NCBI GenBank assembly: GCA_015039315.1
Contig: WIDE01000031.1
Span: 21,715 to 85,714, forward strand
DNA length: 64,000 nt
Direction of reading: 5' to 3'
Origin: Clavulina sp. PMI_390
Lineage: Eukaryota; Basidiomycota; Agaricomycetes; Cantharellales; Hydnaceae
The notes below the pieces were generated by a model. The model had not been told where the DNA came from and ran no database searches. It saw nothing but the letters and a program-made list of their open reading frames with translations. Position numbers and translations under genes: made by a program. Positions within the stretch are counted from its first letter, which is position 1. Each line of letters starts with the position of its first letter. This document shows positions 12,519 to 24,425 of the stretch, in pieces.

Positions 12519-12982
12519 GATAGATCTGCATACATGTGTTCCGCGCCTGGCGAGGTCAACAACGCCCAGCCTATCACTGTCTCCGCTTGATTGCGGTCAT
12601 TGTGGACGCGGTGCACGTCATGGTGACGGCCACGACCACTAACACGATCTCGGCTGTTGGTGACTGGGCCAGTGTGACCCCCAGTTACGGAGGTTGCTTA
12701 TTTTTCTATTTATTGTATTTGATGTGATTGATAGGCGATTCAGATTGGGCGATAGATCTGCATACATGTGTTCCGCGCCTGGCGAGGTCAACAACGCCCA
12801 GCCTATCACTGTCTCCGCTTGATTGCGGTCATTGTAGACGCGGTGCACGTCATGGTGACGGCCACGACCACGACCACGACCTCGGGTGTTGGTGACTGGG
12901 CCAGTGTGACTCCCAGTTACGGAGGTTGCTTATTTTTCTATTTATTCTATTTGATGGGATTGATAGGCGATTCAGATTGGGC
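12519..12982. repeat. Tandem duplication, two copies of a 232-bp unit
   Basis: Copy 1 is 12519-12750 and copy 2 is 12751-12982. Both begin GATAGATCTGCATACATGTG and end in GATTCAGATTGGGC. By eye the two units differ at only a few bases: TTGTGGACG versus TTGTAGACG, a difference in the ACGACCAC-rich part, and TTGATGTG versus TTGATGGG. The unit has the same frames in both copies but no protein that looks real. The near-identity points to a recent head-to-tail duplication. Confidence 0.95.
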
Positions 12983-13780
12983 GCGTGAGGGAAAAGCCGG
13001 AATTTGATTTCGGCCCTCGATTGTCATGTCATCCGATTCAGTTATGTCTCTGCCGAAGCATAATAGAATGAAAACTGAATAGGGAAGAGAACTGAACAGG
13101 TTGAGTGTAAAATACGTCAAGGAACTGAATTGATGGGCTTCTCTTGTCATCGAGCTCCAGGGACACCCTCGGTGGCGAGTCCGATGTTGCCACTAACGAC
13201 TAATCATCACACACACGTCTTGGAGTACGTTCTTAGCGACAGATCGTAAGACGAAAAAATTGTCTTTGATGGGTGGAGTATCAGCGCGGAGGTACGGGCT
13301 TCGGAGGTTCGGGAAGCGCTGGGCGAAGGCCCAAGGCTGCAGTTACGCGCAAATCTCGCTTACGTCACGACGAAGGTGTGATTGTGGCGCTCCAAGACAA
13401 AACGCGTTTCATGCATCCCAGGGATGATCGTTTGATCCCTGAAGCTCCTTGCCCTTATCCCTTTTTGGGATTCCGGTGACGCTCAATGCGACGGCCAAGG
13501 CACAGGCAGCACTCATCAATCAGGCTCGTGGATGGGCGCGATCGAAAAAGAGAGGGGTATAGAGTAAGAAAAACACAGCATGTGCGAAAAAAGCAGGGTG
13601 GTTGTATGTAAGTCATGTCTTATCATCGGGAATATGGTTGATCGCACAGTAAAATAAATCAGACAAATATATTCAGGGTGGGCGCGTTTTCTCGTGTCAA
13701 ATACGTTGGCCTATCGACCGGAGGTAGCTGCCCTAGGCCTGCCTTTCGCCTGTATAAGCGCCAGTTGATTCATCGTCCTG
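12983..13780. other. Intergenic region upstream of the first CPL1-like gene
   Basis: No gene is supported. The segment before 13780 contains a TATAAG hexamer at 13753-13758, about 210 bp upstream of the ATG at 13963, which could be a TATA-like element. Confidence 0.35.
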
Positions 13781-13823
13781 TCTCTCCTTCCTCCCTCCTT
13801 CTTTCCTTCCTCCTTCTCCCCTT
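13781..13823 (+). promoter_or_regulatory. Pyrimidine-rich core-promoter tract of the first CPL1-like gene
   Basis: A nearly uninterrupted C/T run of about 43 bases lies 140-180 bp upstream of the ATG and just downstream of the TATAAG at 13753-13758. CT-rich tracts followed by the transcription start are characteristic of strongly expressed fungal genes. A second CT-rich stretch reaches almost to the start codon. This is inferred from composition only. Confidence 0.45.
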
Positions 13824-13962
13824 TGTCCACGAGAGTACCATCTCCCTCTTCGTGTGCTGCATCGAGCGTTCTCTCTCTAAATAACTCGAGCTTGTCTGCT
13901 TCTCTACCTCTCTCCCCCAATCTAATTCTCCCCCCAAGAACTCTCGTGTATCACTCACAACA

Positions 13963-15412
13963 ATGAGGGTTACATCTATCTTCGCTGGTGCTGCTCTCCT
14001 CGCCGCGTCCGCCAACGCGTCCATCATGATCCGTGGATCTGGCACATCCGAGAGCAACCACGTTGCTCGCACTCAGCCAAACTGCGGTAACATGGAGAAC
14101 CAAAGAATGGATGTCGGTGGCCACTTCTACGGCACGTACTCTGCATGCATTTGGTGAGTTACATTTCCTGCGAACCCAAAATTATGCTTTCATTCGCAGC
14201 CGAATGATGGCGATAACCTACGCTGTTTCTTCGGGAACGAACGGACGAACACTAATGACGACGGTGTTCTGGACCTTTGCTCGCGTCGTTGTTCGCTTTC
14301 TGCGAAGGGGTCTTTACGTCCTCGAGCACGTGTTCGAAATAAATCCTCGCGCTTTCGGCGCCACCCACCCCAAATTTTGACTTTTGACGCTTGACGGCCC
14401 AGCTTTTTGTCTCATTCCCATCGCGTTCTTGCCACTGTCGTCATATCTCAATACTGACTCGCCTCGCCTCGCTTTTCTCTTCTTTTCCCTCTCTAGCAAA
14501 ACTGATACCGATATCGATGGTAAGCCCCCTCACCCCTTTCTCTCCCACTATTTCACAAAAACTCAACAAATTCATTTGCTTCCTATTCTGTCTACGCCGG
14601 TGTTTCACACCCTCCTTATCTCTCTTGGCAATTATCTTCATCTTCTCACCCACCATCGCCATTCTACGGCACTGCACGCCCTGCAATCATCCACGTAATT
14701 CATCGTCACGGACGCTCGGTCCTCTCGTTCCGACATCTTCGTCGCCAATACCACCATCAAAACAACGCTTGCTTTGCTGCCATCGCCTCACTGGATATGG
14801 CGGCGTGTACACACAGACTTCCTATCGCGTAACCTCATCGGCGCTCTTGCCGTCAAGGACTGGGGGAAAGCCAACCTTCACAACATCATCTCCGACCACA
14901 TTGACGGGTGCAGCCCGAGCCAGCGTGTGACGAGCTGCTCATCCTCACCATCGCACTATAAGCGTTCGCCTGCCCAGCTTGCGCGCGCCGAGCACCGATG
15001 CGACATGGGTCTGAGCAAGTGTGGTGTCTACATGGCGTTCGGTCACGGGCACGGTGGTGCTCGTGCGCACGAGAAGAGTGGGCTGAGCGAAGTCAAGCCC
15101 TACGAGTGCCTCGATACCCAGATTAACCTCGAGAGCTGTGGTGGTTGCGTTGTGCCCTACGATGATTTCGAAGATGAGGCCGGCGGTGTGGACTGCACGT
15201 CCCTCCCTGGCGTTGCTGACGTTGAGTGTGCACGCGGACGCTGCATGGTGCGCAAGTGCCAGCGCGGCTGGCTCCTTGTGCCCAAGAAGACCGATGTTAC
15301 GGGCACGCAGCTCGAGTGCGTCGAGCATGTCGGTGCCGAGGACTCCCTCTCCACTGGCGAGCTCCACAAGCAAGTCGGCGGGACACTCGCTTGGAAGAAG
15401 AGCGACGTCTAA
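13963..15412 (+). CDS. CPL1-like cysteine-rich secreted protein (paralogue 1)
   Basis: Predicted secreted protein of 269 residues. Three exons fit in frame: 13963-14153, micro-exon 14497-14519 (23 nt) and 14817-15412. The total of 810 nt is divisible by three. Residues 1-20 form a signal peptide ending in an ASANAS-type cleavage region. The C-terminal half carries ten cysteines: two around EHRCDMGLSKCG, then YECLDTQ, ESCGGC, VDC, VECARG, RCMVRKC and a final LECV. This pattern matches the CPL1-like domain, known from the secreted Cryptococcus protein Cpl1. A KRSP motif before this domain could be a processing site. Two paralogues lie at 37969-39022 and 44648-45700, sharing intron positions and phases. 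Function in this fungus is unknown; an effector-like or cell-surface role is a guess. Confidence 0.82.
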
Positions 15413-15699
15413 GGTGAGGGCGTCTTCACGTTTCACTGGACCTGATTTCGTGCTCATATTGATGATAGCTATTCCCCCCCCCCACTTATCCTGCTTGGTT
15501 TTCCGCTCCCTTTCGTGATTTACCCCCACAACTCGCACCGCATACCCCTCATCTTCTTATCTATCCTATCTATCATCACTCGGACAACACGCTTCATAGA
15601 TTCGTTTCATTGTTTACCAGTCAATCTTCATCTCCCGCCTCTTGAACCTCTTCACCTCCTTGCATTGAGCCCACGCGTCACTATCCTTGTCCTGCCTTG

Positions 15700-15731
<32 letters not shown>

Positions 15732-16494
15732 TGCTTGCTACTTTTTCCCTCTCCCGTTTCTCAACTTCCACCTTCCAGCCCAATCCATTCCAGTTACTAT
15801 CGGTTTTTTTGGTAAACGGACATTCGCGAATGCTTTTCATGATCATCGGCCCCAATAGACTGCCGTGCTTGACCCAATGTGCTCGTCGTGACTATCTTAC
15901 TGCGCCTCGCCCCCTTTTTGCGCGCTCGCGGGCTTTCTTGACATTGTGTTGAGCTAACGTAGTTGATGATATATTTCTTTTCTGCCTTTCGCCTTTATCG
16001 TTGTCCACTCCGGTGTATCAATACCGTGACTGCCCCTCTCTCATTCTCTCTTGCTACGAGCTTTCCCCTGTCATAAATGAGTCTTCACCTCGATATTTTT
16101 ATTAGTCTTGTTCAGTGACATGAATAGTGCGGGCTGACCACTTCGCAAAAGTTTAGGCTATTCCGTGGTTCGTGATGGGCCCAGGGGTGACTGCAAGAGA
16201 GCTAGAGTTTATGTCTTGGCGAAAGAAAGTAGGTGAATTACTATGTTGAGTCCGAGAGCTTTGAGGCTGGTGAAACTTGTCGATCTACTTTACCAGTGCA
16301 CTGGACAATTCATTGAGGCTTCTTCACTTATCAGCTCCTAGTTGGCTCTAGCTCAATCTGTTCCCTGACTGTGGGATTGTTTCTTTATCAAGGAGAGATA
16401 ACATTGTTAACTTGATTTTTGTCGCTAGATATACATTGCCCAGATGAAATGGGCGGTGATGGATGAACTTCATCTCGCGGAAGAACGCTACATC
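15413..16494. other. 3' flank of the CPL1-like gene and intergenic region
   Basis: The region is strongly pyrimidine-rich on the + strand to about 16080, suggesting a long 3' UTR or a low-complexity spacer. It contains the TGCC microsatellite at 15698-15732. No protein is supported. Confidence 0.4.
15698..15732. repeat. Tetranucleotide microsatellite (TGCC)n
   Basis: About eight to nine consecutive TGCC units in the 3' flank of the first CPL1-like gene. Such tracts are commonly length-polymorphic between strains. Confidence 0.9.
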
Positions 16495-18372
<1,878 letters not shown>

Positions 18373-19412
18373 GACGTGGGGGAAGGCATCGAAAGCACAG
18401 AGCCGCGACTTTTATGAACTTGCAGCTTGGCTGTGGAGATACGATCGGGCGTCGAATGCTCGGGTCAATCTCGTTATCTCACTGCTGGCACGTCAATCGG
18501 CTTCATTAGGATGATAGTGCTATATATAATTGGGCCCTCGCTTACGGCCCGGTCAACTTGCAGACTTGCGTCGTTGGAAGACAGCCGGATCTGTGCTGGG
18601 GTCGGAATCGATGGACACTCGGATAAACCAGTTCAATTGAATGCCTCCCGATATAATTGAGGATACCGGAAGGTTTTCTAGTTGTCTATTGCGCTACTTT
18701 GGGAGAAGAAGACACAAAAGCCACCGTTAAATGGGTAGACCTGACGCCTGTTATTGTAGGTGATGGACTCCATCGAGCAGCTGACACTCAAGAAGGGACG
18801 ATTCGGAATATAGCAGCAAGTGGTTGGAAAATAGGCGGAGATAGCAGGTGAATTCATCCTAAGACATTGCGGTCAGAGGGCGTACTCAAGCAAGGGAGAT
18901 CACCTTCCGAGCTTGTCAGTCCGTCCAACGCTGGACAGGGCTATTACTATGAAGACTTGACGTCCACAATAAATGCCAGGGGTTAATTTCATGAGAAAAG
19001 AGGTCCGCTGCACATCTTTGGGAGTAAATTATCACAAATATGTGAGTAGTACCTTGGTCTCAACGATCAAGCTCAAGTGTTTCGAGTTCTGTGATGGGCA
19101 TTGACAACTTTATGGGGACAGAAGGAGAGTGTGGTAGGCAGTAGCAGGGAGTAAAACAGTTCCCGCCATTAGCGGAAATTATTGCGCGCAGACGGTGGAA
19201 GTAGGGACATGAGATACTGTCGGAGAATCAAGGTGATGAATAGCGCAAACAAGGTCACAAGGTGTGCACGACGGGTCACACGGTTGCCATTCTTGCCATC
19301 GCCGATCAACCCCAGTAAGTTGAATACCTCGACCAAGCGCAAGTACAGTAGCATTTTTGCTCACTCTGATATGTGGCGTGGTCAGCTGACATTTTCTACA
19401 GGTAATAATCAA
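18373..19412. other. Divergent intergenic region between GH30 and the F-box array
   Basis: It holds the GH30 promoter on one side and the 5' UTR of the first F-box gene on the other. A probable 5' UTR intron runs from GTAAGT at about 19315 to TTCTACAG at about 19401. The second F-box gene has the corresponding intron in its own leader, with recognisably similar flanks. Confidence 0.45.
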
Positions 19413-20813
19413 ATGGCAGCAGAATCACTCGCGCTCGCTGTCGCTGGTGATGGACCAATCCACAAACTGCCAACTGAGCTCCTCCGAATCATTTTTGATT
19501 TCTGCAAGTGGGATGATGATGTTGGAGACAAAAATCTGACAGATATGGCCCAGCCATTGTCCAACATATTTCCCATCAGTTGGGTCTGCTCGCGTTGGCG
19601 CAGCGTCGCGTTGGAGACTTCATCACTATGGACGCGCATAAAGCTCGAGGATGACCTGGACTGCCCTACTACATTCCACAGCGGCGCGGCAGCGGTCCTT
19701 GAGAGGTCTGGGACACATCCGTTATGGGTGGCGATCCACAATGACTTGGCCGCTAACGTCCAAGTGAACTACCTTACGCCTTTGGTCCAACTCCTTGAAC
19801 CCCATCTGGAGCGTATATGCGGACTAAGATTGGAGATGAACCAAAGATACGCGTTCCAGTTCTTCCCTTTCATATCTCCAGATGATTGGGGGCGATTTCG
19901 TCGTCTCCGCTCTCTCGAAATCGTTGACCCCAAGCGAGACATCAATCCAGTCCCTTGGTTATACACTGATCGATCAAATGAACCTATTCCGTCCCTTCCC
20001 AATCTTGAGACCCTCCTCATCAGCTCATGGTGGCGGACCCCGCACTCCAGGCTCGACGCACCTAACTTGCGCGAGCTTAGGCTTGCTTTCCCAACTTGGG
20101 CTTGGTTGAACCTTGAAATTATCCTTTTGCAGTTCCCAAGCATCACGAACCTCCGCATCCGGCTTAACCAAGAGCCTGCGTTCAGGGAAGACGGAGGAGC
20201 AGTCGTACCCCCAAGCCATAGACGATCAAAATCGCCGCCGATGCCCCTCCCTTATATTCGGTTGTTCGAAACCAATGGTCCACAAATCTGCCTAGGTCTT
20301 GCAACTCCCGGGGCGTCAACACTACGGTTCAGCGGCCCAACAAACTTGTCGGTATGGGACGCATTTGTGCGCGAATACCTCACTACTGGGCCGTGGTACA
20401 TCCAGCTCCTTCAAGAGCATTGGAAAAATGTCCGGCAGTTCGAGTTCTCAAATATGACATTTATTATTTCCTCGGATGTGCCAGTTCGTGCCGTCACTCT
20501 CCTCTTTGGATGCGCGTTAAACACGGAAACGCTTCTCCTCGATGCCTGCCAGAGCCTTGATGTTGCGCTCAAGGCCCTGCTGTGGCGAGATGTGGAGAAT
20601 GTATTCACGCCTGACGAGGGGCCAAGCCATGCCTTCTCAAGCTTCGGAGCCCAGCCTCTTGTGCATCCCTTCGAGCAGCCTCAGCTCAATGAGGAATGTT
20701 TACCGCTCCTCAAGAAGCTTGTTATCATCAATCCCGGGAACGCCGTCGATATTCTTGCGCTAGTCTCGGAGCTTCGTAACCAACGGCCTATGTTTGAGAT
20801 TATTCAAAGTTGA
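19413..20813 (+). CDS. F-box domain protein (array member 1)
   Basis: Substrate-receptor subunit of SCF-type ubiquitin ligases, as inferred for the family. Intronless frame of 466 residues from the ATG at 19413, just after a probable 5' UTR intron. The frame is open further upstream, but the ATG chosen matches the tandem neighbour. The F-box-like domain spans about residues 15-80: IHKLPTELLRIIFDF, then ISWVCSRWRSVALETSSLW. The rest holds repeated short leucine-rich strands (LRLEMN, LRSLEIVD, LETLLISSWW, LRELRLAFP, LRIRLN) suggesting an LRR-like target-binding fold. It ends with LPLLKKLVIINPGNAVD. It is the closest relative of member 2 (21162-22544), with long identical stretches. The target is unknown. 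Confidence 0.85.
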   Translation: MAAESLALAVAGDGPIHKLPTELLRIIFDFCKWDDDVGDKNLTDMAQPLSNIFPISWVCSRWRSVALETSSLWTRIKLEDDLDCPTTFHSGAAAVLERSGTHPLWVAIHNDLAANVQVNYLTPLVQLLEPHLERICGLRLEMNQRYAFQFFPFISPDDWGRFRRLRSLEIVDPKRDINPVPWLYTDRSNEPIPSLPNLETLLISSWWRTPHSRLDAPNLRELRLAFPTWAWLNLEIILLQFPSITNLRIRLNQEPAFREDGGAVVPPSHRRSKSPPMPLPYIRLFETNGPQICLGLATPGASTLRFSGPTNLSVWDAFVREYLTTGPWYIQLLQEHWKNVRQFEFSNMTFIISSDVPVRAVTLLFGCALNTETLLLDACQSLDVALKALLWRDVENVFTPDEGPSHAFSSFGAQPLVHPFEQPQLNEECLPLLKKLVIINPGNAVDILALVSELRNQRPMFEIIQS

Positions 20814-21161
20814 GGTGAGCAGTTGTGGCAGCAGCGCACTGGCAGCTACTGTTGTTCCTAATAATTTATTGGCGTTTTTTAGATCTTGCTTAGATTCTGG
20901 GATTTCAATGTAGTAAATCTTCGTCGCTACATTAAGCACGCGTCTATTTCGGAGAATCCATGGCAATGGTACAAGCATGACAAGGATCACACAAACGGTC
21001 GCACGGCTGCTGAGATTCGTGCCATCACAGATCAGTCCCTGTAAGTCTAATAACCCAAATAAGCACGATGAAATTGGCACAACTGCTTGTTCCGATCGGC
21101 TATGCGACTTTGTTAAGCTGAAATTCGCTACAGGTATAGTTGAAGGGCAGCAGGGTCACCC

Positions 21162-22544
21162 ATGTTAGGCGATATTCCAATCCACAAGCTGCCAACTGAG
21201 CTTCTCCGAATTATTTTTGACTTCTGCAAATGGGACGATGAAGTAGGAGACATAGTCCTGACAGATATGAAACAACCGCTATCCAACATATTCCCGATCA
21301 GTTGGGTCTGCTCGCGTTGGCGCAGCGTTACATTGGCTACACCTTTACTCTGGACGCGCATAAAGCTCGAGGATAACATGAACTGCCCTGATAAATTCAA
21401 CAACGGTGCAGCGATTGTTCTCGAAAGATCGGACACACATCCATTGTGGGTGACGATCCACAATGACTTGGACTCCAATCGGGTGAACTATCTCACCCCC
21501 TTGGTCAAACTACTCGAGCCCCATCTGGAACGTATCTGCAGACTTAGATTGGAGATGGAGCATAGATATGCTTCTAAGTTGATCTATCTCATAGCCCCAG
21601 GCGATTGGGGGCGATTCCGTCGTCTCCACTCTCTCGAAATCGTTGATCCCAAGCGAAACATAAACCCAGCGCCTTGGTTACACGCTTACTGGTTAAATGA
21701 GTCCCCTCCTTCCCTTCCTAATATCCAAGCCCTCCTCATCAGCTCATGGTGGCGGAATCCGCACTTCAGGCTCGACACGCCGAATTTACACGAACTCAGG
21801 CTTGCCTTCCCAAATTGGGCATGGCCGAACCTTGCAATTATCCTTTATCAGTTCCCGACCATCACAACCCTTCGTCTCCACTTCAATTTAGAACCTATGT
21901 TCCTAGACGATGGGACACCTATTGTTTCGTTAAGCCATAGACGATCGTCACCGGTTAGTTTTCCCAATATTCGCGTCCTCGAAACGGACGCTCCACACGT
22001 TTGCCTCGGTCTTGCAACCCCTGAGGCATCGGTGTTGCGGTTCAATGGCCCAACGAACTTGCGGGTATGGGACTCATTTGTTCACGAATACCTCAATATC
22101 GGGTCGCGGTTTATCCAAGTCCTCCAAGATAACTGGAAAAGTGTCCAGCAGTTCGAGTTCTCGAATATGTCATTTGTTATTTCGTCTAACATGCCAGTTC
22201 GTGCTGTCGCTATCCTTTTTGGTTGTGCGCCAAATGCGGAGACTCTTGTCCTTGACGCATGTCAAGGTCTTGACATTGCACTCAAGGCCCTGTTATTGCA
22301 TGATATAGAGCGTATATTCATGCCTGATGACAAGCCAAGCCATAGCTTCTTGGACTCTGGGGCGTGGTCGAGTGTATCCCCCTTTCAGCAGTTCGAGCTT
22401 AATGAGCAATGTTTACCCCTCCTCAAGAAGCTCATTGTGCTCGATCCTGGAGATGATGCCGACACTCTGACACTGCTGCTCTCAGAGCTTCGCATCCAGC
22501 GACCTATGCTTGAGGTTGTCCACACATTGCCTGAGTCATGCTGA
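21162..22544 (+). CDS. F-box domain protein (array member 2)
   Basis: 460 residues in a single exon. The start at 21162 (ATG TTA GGC) directly precedes the F-box segment IPIHKLPTELLRIIFDF and ISWVCSRWRSVTLATPLLW. A 5' UTR intron is likely from GTAAGT at about 21038 to CGCTACAG at about 21133. The body contains the same LRR-like strands as member 1 and ends LPLLKKLIVLDPGDDAD. Similarity to member 1 extends through the leader, showing a tandem duplication. Divergence is concentrated outside the conserved leucine strands. SCF role by family; target unknown. Confidence 0.85.
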   Translation: MLGDIPIHKLPTELLRIIFDFCKWDDEVGDIVLTDMKQPLSNIFPISWVCSRWRSVTLATPLLWTRIKLEDNMNCPDKFNNGAAIVLERSDTHPLWVTIHNDLDSNRVNYLTPLVKLLEPHLERICRLRLEMEHRYASKLIYLIAPGDWGRFRRLHSLEIVDPKRNINPAPWLHAYWLNESPPSLPNIQALLISSWWRNPHFRLDTPNLHELRLAFPNWAWPNLAIILYQFPTITTLRLHFNLEPMFLDDGTPIVSLSHRRSSPVSFPNIRVLETDAPHVCLGLATPEASVLRFNGPTNLRVWDSFVHEYLNIGSRFIQVLQDNWKSVQQFEFSNMSFVISSNMPVRAVAILFGCAPNAETLVLDACQGLDIALKALLLHDIERIFMPDDKPSHSFLDSGAWSSVSPFQQFELNEQCLPLLKKLIVLDPGDDADTLTLLLSELRIQRPMLEVVHTLPESC

Positions 22545-22730
22545 TGTGAACTGGTTTGGCACTAAACTAGCCACTATTATTCCTGAATTTATTTCGATTT
22601 TCTGGGGTTGACTAGGTCGGTGTGTGTAGTTGAGATGGATTCTTGCACGGATCTGACTACGGAATTTTTCTATCTCATCACAGATACAGAATTTGGTGTA
22701 GACATCGTGAACCGAAATAACTAGTGATGA

Positions 22731-24161
22731 TCATATGTCGTGTCCTTCGTACCAAACCATCCGTTTACCCTGTTCTATCGTCAATGTCGGACGACCGCGA
22801 GACAGTTCAGCAACGGCTTCAGCCACGCTATCCTCCAAAGGACTAAGATTCGGGGTGACCACAAGCCTTTGGAGGTTGGGTAGGAGATACGGGGGATTGC
22901 GAGTGGCGTAAACGTCTGCATCATTGTGTGAAGTTCCTCCAGCACCGCCTCCCATCCTTGCATTAACGGAATTAGTCGGAGATGCGAGCCTGCGCAACGT
23001 CCCCTCGATCCCGTCGCAGCCAATAAACTCCAGTGTGTCGACAGGTATTTCACCCATCGATGCCATCATCTTGGTGAGGATTTCGCCGCCGTCTGTCATT
23101 TGGATAGCGCTATACGGACCTATGCCCACCCACTCAATCTCGCAGTCGGTCAGCGTGAAACGTGAGAGAGATTGTATGCCACTCATGTTCGAATGAAGAG
23201 CCGGATGCGGCCAGCGATGACGACGATATGCCTCCGTTCGCGTGATCTCTGACCAGCGGTCCAAAGAGAGACCACGCAACATCAATTCAGCTAGCCGAGG
23301 GGTGCGAAGGTTTACCGAGAATAGGGGGAAGTTTGTCTCGAGAGATTCGAGATTTGGCAACTCTGCGCGGCGCTCCATGTCCCATCTGAAGCTTAGCTCT
23401 GGTCCTGTAAACATAACCGAGAGATGATGAAGGGCGGGGAGCTCTCCAAGGGAGAGTATGACGTTGTCCCACCATTGCCCCATTGTAAATACCACGAGGT
23501 GCAGATATCGCAAGGATCCTGCGATGGGTATGGGTTGGAGGGTTTGGGGGTTGCGAGATGTGATCTGGAGATACTTGAGTGACCCGCAAGTCAAGCGAAA
23601 GTCGTTGATATTACTGGTAGCTGCGGTAAACCAGGTGTAAGGTGGACTGGACTGGTCTTCGTCGACGTCCTGGAACGAGAAGTGTTTGAGTAGCTTGAAC
23701 TCGATAGAGCGCAGACTACCCCACAGCCGTCGAGCATCAACATGCATGGTTCTTATAGTCAGATCGTGGCATCTATGCAGATGTGGAACAAGCAGGTCGA
23801 ATGCTTTCCACCAAAGCTGCTTCTTCTCCTCTCTTGCAGGACCGTTGTTTGCTGCCGGGTCCCAGAATGTGCTCTCGAGGAACACCTCAAGAGGTGCAGA
23901 CCGCGAGCGTTCTAGAAAGATCACAGCCCATTCATGAATATCTGGCGCTGGCATTCTCCCGTAGGGCGTGCTCCGGGGACCATAGTAAACTCGCGTCCAG
24001 AGTGCTGGGGATGCGATCGCTACTGAGCGCCAATGAGCGCAGACCGACGTGATACAGAGCAATGGAGTAAGCACTCGGAAGGTGGATGATTCCACAAGAA
24101 ACTCTTCAAAGACTTGTATGAGAAGCTCAGGTGGTAGCCGAGATATCAAATCTACTGGCAT
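22731..24161 (-). CDS. F-box domain protein (array member 3, reverse strand)
   Basis: 476 residues, single exon, ATG at 24161. The F-box-like region is at residues about 4-60: ISRLPPELLIQVFEEF, then ITSVCAHWRSVAIASPALWTRVYYGP. It is followed by a region rich in leucine strands (LKYLQITSRN, LRYLHLVV, LHHLSVMF) and a C-terminal LPNLQRLVVTPN. It belongs to a different subfamily from its neighbours. Its close relative is the gene at 51776-53215, sharing LERSRSAPLEVFLESTFW-like and LWWKAFDLLVPHL-like blocks. It is divergent from member 4 with about 260 bp between start codons, so the two may share a promoter region. Confidence 0.83.
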   Translation of the reverse strand: MPVDLISRLPPELLIQVFEEFLVESSTFRVLTPLLCITSVCAHWRSVAIASPALWTRVYYGPRSTPYGRMPAPDIHEWAVIFLERSRSAPLEVFLESTFWDPAANNGPAREEKKQLWWKAFDLLVPHLHRCHDLTIRTMHVDARRLWGSLRSIEFKLLKHFSFQDVDEDQSSPPYTWFTAATSNINDFRLTCGSLKYLQITSRNPQTLQPIPIAGSLRYLHLVVFTMGQWWDNVILSLGELPALHHLSVMFTGPELSFRWDMERRAELPNLESLETNFPLFSVNLRTPRLAELMLRGLSLDRWSEITRTEAYRRHRWPHPALHSNMSGIQSLSRFTLTDCEIEWVGIGPYSAIQMTDGGEILTKMMASMGEIPVDTLEFIGCDGIEGTLRRLASPTNSVNARMGGGAGGTSHNDADVYATRNPPYLLPNLQRLVVTPNLSPLEDSVAEAVAELSRGRPTLTIEQGKRMVWYEGHDI

Positions 24162-24425
24162 CCTTTGTAGATGATGATGAGGGATCAGGAAGGTGTTGCA
24201 TCATGTCCAAGGCGGCATGCTGACTTTGGTGTAAGCCGTTATCAGCCTTGATTGAATAGTGTGCGTGGTATTCGCCGCACGAACACACACAAGATTGACG
24301 ATATGAGGAGTTGGTGGTTGGCGTGGAGAGCTGCCAGTGTGACTCACTCTGTGACCAATTCAACTTGCCAGCGTGACACTGACCACGCTGCCCCTCGCGT
24401 TGAGCCAACACATATCCCACTACCG

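Noticed and set aside
12519..12982. Small frames repeated in both tandem units (Met-Phe-Arg-Ala-Trp-type start)
   Set aside because: They recur only because the DNA is duplicated. They have no family resemblance, and the DNA between the copies does not behave like a gene.
14391..14930. Ser-rich frame overlapping the introns of the first CPL1-like gene
   Set aside because: It lies mostly in introns. The frame that preserves the cysteine domain and the paralogue exon phases is the other one.
14945..15538. 197-residue antisense frame opposite CPL1-like paralogue 1
   Set aside because: A shadow of GC-rich coding sequence on the other strand; it has no domain and no independent start or promoter context.
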